From Clarireedia homoeocarpa (Eukaryota; Ascomycota; Leotiomycetes; Helotiales; Rutstroemiaceae): DNA of 37,995 nt. How positions within the stretch are numbered: the first letter of the stretch is position 1; every line of letters begins with the position of its first letter. Positions 31,874-37,995 of the stretch are shown piece after piece. The notes beneath the pieces were generated by a model that ran no database searches, was not told the DNA's origin, and saw only the letters and a list, made by a program, of their open reading frames with translations. The translations under genes were made by a program, and so were the position numbers. The DNA is taken from the NCBI GenBank assembly GCA_001465935.1, contig LNKV01000089.1, forward strand, positions 1-37,995, read 5' to 3'.

Positions 31874-33993
31874 GACTTGTGATGAGTGAGTTTAACGGTC
31901 GATATGGAAAACCGTGGGAGATGTCGAATATGCTTTTTAAACCAGATGTTTGTTGTTCAGCTGCGAGTTAAGAAATGTCTCATGCGAAACACTTCAGTTT
32001 GATGCACCTGTACCCCGCTTAGATGATAGACGCTGAAAAATCAACCAACACCGGCAAATCGTATCGCTAATCCAATCCTGTGAGGCGGAGATGAAGCGAA
32101 GAAATTTTCTTGCAATGATAAATGGGAGGTTGGGATCTTATCGCAGAAAATAAATGAAGGGCCCTCGATTCTAGAGATGAACAGTGGATTCGGGGAATTT
32201 GGGTTTCTGGGAAGTTTTGGAGTTTGCAGGTCGGAGCAAAAGCAGGCTTGGTGCTTGCTTCGCACAAACTCGGCATATCCAGGTTATGAGCTATGACGAG
32301 AAGGACGAAGGAGTTTCAGTCACTCCTCAGCGTGATTGGGCACATTTGCTGCCCGAGCATGGTTTAGATACACGTGAACGCCCATCTGGATAGATTCTGC
32401 ATAGATTCTGGATTTTCCCCTTCCACCTGCAGAATTTATTATGGACAACAACTTCTCGGCATGAACACGTTGGTGCGTTGGTGCGGGCGCTCCCTTTTGC
32501 CTGGTCTCTTGTATGAAACAGCCCATCTACTGCGTAAGGTTTATGGCATTGGCATTGGCATTGTCTTGTCCTCAAATAGTGAAGACGGACTGCTTCGACA
32601 TCCTCAGTGCAAGCAACGCAACTTTTGCTGTAATTGTGCACATTGGTGTCATGGTGTCATGGTGTCACGAGTAATGGAGGTACTTTTGTACAGAGGGGTC
32701 GAACCAGGGGTTATCCTTTGACCGCCCCTTGCACGTTGATGACGCAGAGCTGCTGAGTTGATTGCTTTTTAACTGATCTCATGCCGGAAATCGCTTCGAA
32801 TGAGCAAATCTGGCTGTCGCGGCACTGTACGGAGGGGACTCATATGGATGGATAGGGCTGCTTTCGCTATCGCAAACCCCCAAATGTCGATTTTCGCAGT
32901 TGATATCTCGTCCGCAGAATCCCCACAGCCAATCCACAGCAATATTCGATAGCGAAATCATTATCGGATCGCATGGATATCTGGTCGGAATCGCATCTCC
33001 TTTAAATTGCATCCAGTGGAGCGGACCGAGATCATTTGAGCCAGATCCATGGAGTTTTGATGCCAGGTCGAGGTATTCATGCCTAACTGAGGGTCTGTTC
33101 GCTCTGAGCGACCGTTTGATATAGATTCTGTATATCTGGGCTCGATATCAGCTACTGTCGAGGCCGTCGAGGAGCTGACCTATCTATATCGTCGACCGTT
33201 GAACTTGCTGAAAGGATGAACCGTAAAATTGCCAGTGCACCTCTCGCGCCAGTAGCTTGCTAGTGTGATAGGCGAACTGGATTCGGATACCTGGAGCGCT
33301 CATTCCGGGTACTTGCCAAAGGTCGAGGAGCAATCTATCCAGGACTTGGACCTTTCATCATGCCACAATCTATTCTGTGCGGGGAGAATATTATACAGTA
33401 CACATTTTCTATTCGGGGATACCCACACAATACCCGCGCAAAAGAGACTGTTTTGTTTCCTTCCAATGTACGAAGTATGCCATGCCATCTTGCCATCAAG
33501 TGGTGGACGGGTTTTCGCTTTGCTGCTCCGTACATCCGAATTAGCAAGGTTTGAACATTCGTGAGGGCAAACAGACTTACGACAGCCGATCGCGAGCCCA
33601 CAACAGCCTCAACTTTCCCCACTAGGGTAAAGTGGTACTCAAAACATCATTGGAGCATTTTAATCTTGTTGCGACCGGATACTAGATCTTCCCCGCAGAC
33701 AATGTTCATTGTTCAAATGCTTAAACCTGCAGTTTGGCAGCGGAACAAGATGTTCCGTCTGCAGGTTCACTGTCCTTTGAAATTAGAGGCAATCTTAGAA
33801 ATGATGGGATGAACTGTGGCTATTCACCAGATTGTAGAGAGCTAGTCACAGTAGAGCTGGTAAGCCGGAATGCTATATATTTCCCACCATCTGTCTGTTC
33901 TTTGATTTGGTTGCTTGTCGATATCATTGCGGTACCGATTTCGTGGAGCTTTCACAATTCCCAAACTACATTGTCGCCTTGTTGCAATACAAG
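31874..33993. other. 2.1-kb intergenic region
   Basis: This is the 5' flank of the Arg/Pro-rich gene and of the GDSL esterase. It contains short iterations (GGCATT at 32544-32562, GGTGTCAT at 32645-32668). Many short frames are present but none has a recognisable product. The GGTTCGACCCC on the minus strand near 32693-32703 lacks the stems of a tRNA. Confidence 0.5.
32544..32668. repeat. Two short tandem iterations
   Basis: GGCATT is repeated three times at 32544-32562 and a GGTGTCAT unit three times at 32645-32668. Confidence 0.8.
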
Positions 33994-35113
33994 ATGTCTC
34001 GATCTTCCCTAACGGCAATCTTGTCCGCAGTCCTACTCTTTTCCTCCGTTCAATGCGCAGCAGTCCAAAGGGACGCCCAGAAGCGCTGTGTGGCAAATTC
34101 ACATTGGCCAGGATGGCAAAAGATTCAATATGCATTCGTCTTGTGAGCAGAACAACGTCCTATCTCTTCGTTCACTAATCCCTGGTAGCGGAGACTCATA
34201 CACAACCACCACATTTGATGTCACTGGCGTCCAGCCCACACCAACCAATCCTCTTGGCAATCCACCATATCCAGGCTGGACCGCGTCCAATGGACCTAAT
34301 TGGGTTGACTACCTCACAGTCAAGTACAATCGCTCGACCTTGTTGACTTATAACCTCGCGTATGGCGGAGCAACTATCGACTCATCTCTTGTTGCACCTT
34401 ACGAACCGCAGGTCTCCTCCATTGCTGAACAGATTGAGAATGAATTCTTCCCCACCTATGCTGGAAAGCCAGCGAGTGCTCCTTGGACTTCTGACAATAC
34501 TCTTTTCGCCATCTTTGATGGTATAAATGATGTGGGCAATTCATACTACCAGGGGGTTCCGGCAACAACTAACCTCAATCAACGCATCTTTGCAGTCTAT
34601 GCTGGTCTTGTTGATCAACTATACTACATTGGTGCTCGCAACTTCGCATTCCTGAACGTCCCACCGGTTGATAGGAGCCCTTTGGCACTTACTAACAATG
34701 CTGCATCTCAACAACAAGAGAAGCTTGATATTGCTGCGTGGAACACGCTTGTCACAAATCTAGCTCAGAACCTGAAGAAGAACTTCTCGGATGTCAATGT
34801 TTTCATGGTTGATGCACACTCTATCTTTACCAAAGTGTTGGACAACCCTGCGAGTTCTCCGCAGACTGCTCTCTACAAAAATACTACAGCCTACTGTGCT
34901 GCTTACCAAAAGTAAGTGTTGTGAGCAGAAACATGAATAGGTGTTCTAACAATTGCCAGTGGCACGCCAACGACGAATTATACGGATCCATCCTGCTACA
35001 TTCCAGTTAACCAGTACTTCTGGCTGAACTCACTACATCCAACATATCCCATGCATGACGTTCTTGCACAAGGTGTTGCTCAGGTATTGAACGCAGGCCC
35101 AAATGTTTGCTAG
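33994..35113 (+). CDS. Secreted GDSL / SGNH carbohydrate esterase (CE16-like)
   Basis: There are three exons: 33994-34142, 34189-34911 and 34960-35113. Introns are 46 and 48 nt with GTGAGC and GTAAGT donors, giving 341 residues. Residues 1-23 are a signal peptide (SSLTAILSAVLLFSSVQCA). The first intron falls exactly before the nucleophile block, so splicing creates FGDSYTTTTF with the catalytic Ser. Block III is IFDGINDVGNSYY (Gly/Asn oxyanion residues are in the family's GxND pattern) and block V is FWLNSLHPTYPMH with the catalytic His. WPGW and NPPYPGWTASNGPNWVDYL are typical of fungal CE16 acetylesterases, which remove acetyl groups from xylo- or other oligosaccharides outside the cell. 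A polysaccharide-degradation role is inferred. Using an ATG inside exon 2 would lose the secretion signal and GDS block. Confidence 0.93.
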
Positions 35114-36137
35114 ATATATTAAATTCTGAAATATATCCACCAAAAAATAACACTGTGATTTCATATATGATCCAAAAATCTGAAGTATCGCCGAACATCT
35201 TGAAACCCTTGAATACTCTAATGAATTTGCACATTGGCCGTCGAATGCCAGTGCTTAATTCTCCCATACCTACAACTAATTGAACACTGAACATGGGTTA
35301 TTGCAAAGTAGGAGGTGTTAAAGCGGTGGCTACACTCCACGATCTCAAGTTACCTCAAATTTCAGAGAATAATTGATACTTACACTAAAAGCTTCGCGCC
35401 AATACAACTGGCCCCGGAAATCACGTGCAAATCACGCTTCTATACAACTTCTTTTTCCAAAAGAGACTTCACTCGTATCAAATCTGTTCAACTGTTTGTA
35501 GATTTACATAAAAATTGTTTTCAAGACAACCACATAAATTTACCTATCACCATCCTATCATTTCTCATTCTCATTACTTTTACAGGTATCCTACTCGTAC
35601 CTTAACAGGATTTCCATCCCCAAAGCGTGCACCCCACACGAGCTAACCTTGATCAGGTCAATGAACCCGGTCGTGGATCTGTACGAAACCGGGACAACGG
35701 CCTTATCGACTTATCAATTCTCTTATCCAACCCCTCATATCCACTCTTTTGCAGCAAGCTTCCAGCTTTCGGAGCTTCCTACTCGTCAACGTTCTCGGAC
35801 GACATTCCAGGGACGATAAACTACTGAAATGTTTAGAAAGATCTTGTTATGACTTGGTGATACCAAAGCTACCCCCTCACAAGAGTTGTGTTTGATTAGT
35901 CCAGGTTGTCATGTCTTGCCTCAATTGATACACCAAGTCCCGCTTGGGTGCAGCACCTGGATAGTGGTAAGGATATATATGTGCCTGACGTTCCCCCAAT
36001 TGGTTTCCCATCTGTATACCACTTGCCTTTCTATCGTCGGGGAGTTATCTCAATCTTATTCAAGAAGGGCTTGAGGGCTTCATTCCATCTTTTCTTACAT
36101 ATCTTCTTACATATCTTCTCCTCAACTATAATTCAAA
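35114..36137. other. Intergenic region upstream of the amine oxidase
   Basis: This is the 3' flank of the esterase and 5' flank of the amine oxidase. A short direct repeat of CTTACATATCTTC lies at about 36093-36118, just before the start codon. No gene is supported. Confidence 0.55.
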
Positions 36138-37957
36138 ATGGCTACCAACAGACTTCAATCACTCACGCATCACATTTCCGCCACATCTCCTCCACCACAT
36201 CCTTTCGACCCTCTTAGCAATGCAGAAATTGAGAAGGCAGTCGAGGTCATCCGAGCAGAGAAAGGTCAAGTTCACTACAATGCCATCACATTATATGAGC
36301 CGCGCAAAGCGGAAATGTTAAAATGGCTAGAGAGCCCACAGACTGTATCAAGACCAAAGAGAATTGCAGATGTGGTGGTTATTGCACCGGGTGGAAGGGT
36401 GTATGATGGTTTGGTGGATCTTGTTGAGGGTAAAGTGCTAAAGTGGGAACATGTGGATGGTGTTCAACCTTTGGTACGTACTCGTTCCTCGCATGCAATT
36501 GGGTGTCAATCATTACTAACAAGAGTCCAGATCACCATGGAAGATCTCCAGATTGTAGAGCACGTTGTTCGAAAAGATCCTAAGGTCATCGAGCAATGCG
36601 TATTGAGCGGTATTCCGAAAGAAGATATGCACAAAGTGTACTGTGATCGTGAGTTTCTGCCGTATTCCTGGTTTCACTCCCCTTTTGCTAAGCGATGGAT
36701 TATCAGCATGGACAATTGGTTACGACCACAGATTCGGTAACAAGGTCCGGTTACAACAAGCGCTCATGTACTACCGTCCTCACGTGGATGATTCTCAATA
36801 TTCTTTCCCGCTCGACTTCTGCCCAATTTTCGATGCAGAAAAACAAGAAATTATTCACATCGATATTCCCGAAGTTCGACGACCTGTCAACAAAGCAGCG
36901 CCAAACAACTACCACCCAGCAAGTATAGAACAAGAAGGAGGATACAGGAAGGATATTGCACCTATCAATATCACACAGCCTGCTGGTGTATCTTTCAAGG
37001 TTGACGGACGCATTATTGATTGGCAAAACTGGAATGTTCACGTCGGCTTCAACTACAAGGAAGGGATTGTTCTCAACAATATTACATACAATGATAAAGG
37101 AAATATCAGACCAGTCTTCTACAGACTGTCTCTGGCTGAGATGGTTGTCCCTTACGGCAACCCAGAACATCCTCACCAGCGCAAACACGCCTTCGATCTT
37201 GGTGAATACGGAGGAGGTTACATGACCAACAGTCTCTCCCTTGGGTGCGATTGCAAAGGAGCAATTCACTACATGGACGCCGCCTTCGTCAACCGTGCCG
37301 GAGAAAGCACCACCATCAAAAATGCCATCTGCATCCACGAAGAGGACGCCGGTATCCTCTTCAAACACACTGACTTCCGTGACGACTCCGTGATCGTAAC
37401 CCGCGGCCGCAAACTCATCATCTCGCACATCTTCACCGCTGCCAACTATGAATACTGCGTGTACTGGATCTTTCACCAGGACGGAACCATTCAACTGGAA
37501 ATCAAGCTCACCGGTATCCTGAACACTTATTCTATCAACCCAGGCGAAGATACCAAAGGCTGGGGAACGGAGGTCTACCCAGGTGTTAACGCACATAATC
37601 ATCAACATCTCTTCTGTCTACGAATCGACCCGAATATCGACGGTCCTCAAAACACCGTCTTCCAAGTCGACGCCACGCAAGGCGCAGGTGAAGTCGGTAG
37701 CGCTGAGAACTACTACGGAAATGCATTCTATGCGAAGAGAACAAAGTACAACACCGTGGACGAGGCCATCAGCGACTACGATGGTGTTACCTCCCGCACA
37801 TGGGAGATGGCCAACACAAATAAACTGAACCCTTACAGTCATAAACCAGTCTCATATAAGCTAGTTAGCAGAGAAGTGCCTAAGTTACTGCCCAAGGAAG
37901 GATCATTAGTATGGAAGCGTGCTGGTTTCGCCCGCCACGCCGTCCACGTAACACCTT
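36138..37957 (+). CDS. Copper amine oxidase, exons 1-3 (runs off the window end)
   Basis: Exons are 36138-36473, 36531-36648 and 36707-37957. Introns are 57 and 58 nt, with GTACGT and GTGAGT donors and CCAG/TCAG acceptors. They encode 568 residues plus one base of the next codon. After the N2/N3 domains comes the catalytic core: FDLGEYGGG with the predicted catalytic base Asp315; TAANYEY with the topaquinone precursor Tyr399; and HNHQH with copper ligands His450 and His452. The third copper His is missing from this part and is found in the exon at 45-403. A donor GTACGT at 37958 opens a C-rich intron that reaches the window end. No signal peptide is seen, so the enzyme is likely intracellular or peroxisomal, as for fungal AO-I enzymes. 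Intron 1 is in frame without a stop, so exon 1 and exon 2 could be misread as one exon. Reading on past 37957 would end in a false stop at 37963. Confidence 0.95.
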
Positions 37958-37968
37958 GTACGTAATAA

Positions 37969-37995
37969 CCCCCCCCCCCCCCCCCCCCCCCCCCC
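37969..37995. repeat. Poly-C run at the window end
   Basis: 27 consecutive C end the window, inside the fourth-exon intron of the amine oxidase. The window start is also C-rich, consistent with one continuous pyrimidine-rich intron across the two ends. Confidence 0.97.

Noticed and set aside
32690..32710. A tRNA-like B-box (GGTTCGACCCC on the minus strand)
   Set aside because: The TpsiC stem does not pair, and no acceptor or anticodon arms are found at the right distance.

Overview
This window is nuclear DNA of a filamentous ascomycete fungus (Pezizomycotina). The genes are spliced with mostly 46-100 nt introns carrying GTANGT donors, CTAAC/CTGAC branch sites and short acceptors. They encode fungal-type proteins: a CE16/GDSL secreted esterase, an HXT-type sugar transporter, a copper amine oxidase, a membrane-anchored DUF3445 protein and a giant repeat protein. 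A Leotiomycetes origin is a guess from protein style only. LAYOUT: 45-403 (+), last exon of a copper amine oxidase (CAO). 1188-2631 (-), uncharacterised fungal protein. 3890-4942 (-), TANGO2/NRDE protein. 6085-7268 (+), REEP/HVA22-family ER protein. 7991-9567 (-), DUF3445/heme-dependent N-demethylase-like protein. 11062-18081 (-), 2339-residue disordered repeat protein. 21519-22782 (+), zinc-less alcohol dehydrogenase/enoyl reductase. 23233-24776 (-), sugar transporter lacking its C-terminal part. 26008-26998 (-), THEM2/ACOT13-type hotdog thioesterase in eight exons. 27257-28816 (+), Tfb2 (TFIIH p52). 29911-31873 (-), Arg/Pro/His-rich fungal protein. 33994-35113 (+), secreted GDSL/CE16 esterase. 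36138-37957 (+), first three exons of a CAO. Most of these look like independent housekeeping or accessory genes with their own promoters; I see no biosynthetic cluster, transposon, CRISPR array or tRNA. MAIN OBSERVATION: the two window ends are the two halves of one gene. Exon 3 of the CAO stops at 37957 at a GTACGT donor in a C-rich intron that runs off the end, and the window opens inside a C-rich intron with a CTAAC branch site and TAG acceptor, followed by the missing last exon in the matching phase. Joined end to start, they give an 82-nt intron and a complete 687-residue enzyme with all cofactor and copper ligands. The sequence is therefore circular, a collapsed tandem repeat, or circularly permuted. 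The one gene that is truly broken is the transporter, which is cut at a run of 35 C followed by T-rich sequence at 23058-23120. That is where a circle junction, duplication breakpoint or assembly misjoin would be expected. The second notable object is the giant protein, with about 15 aromatic-plus-lysine modules and six tandem acidic repeats that each carry a SUMO-interacting-like core.
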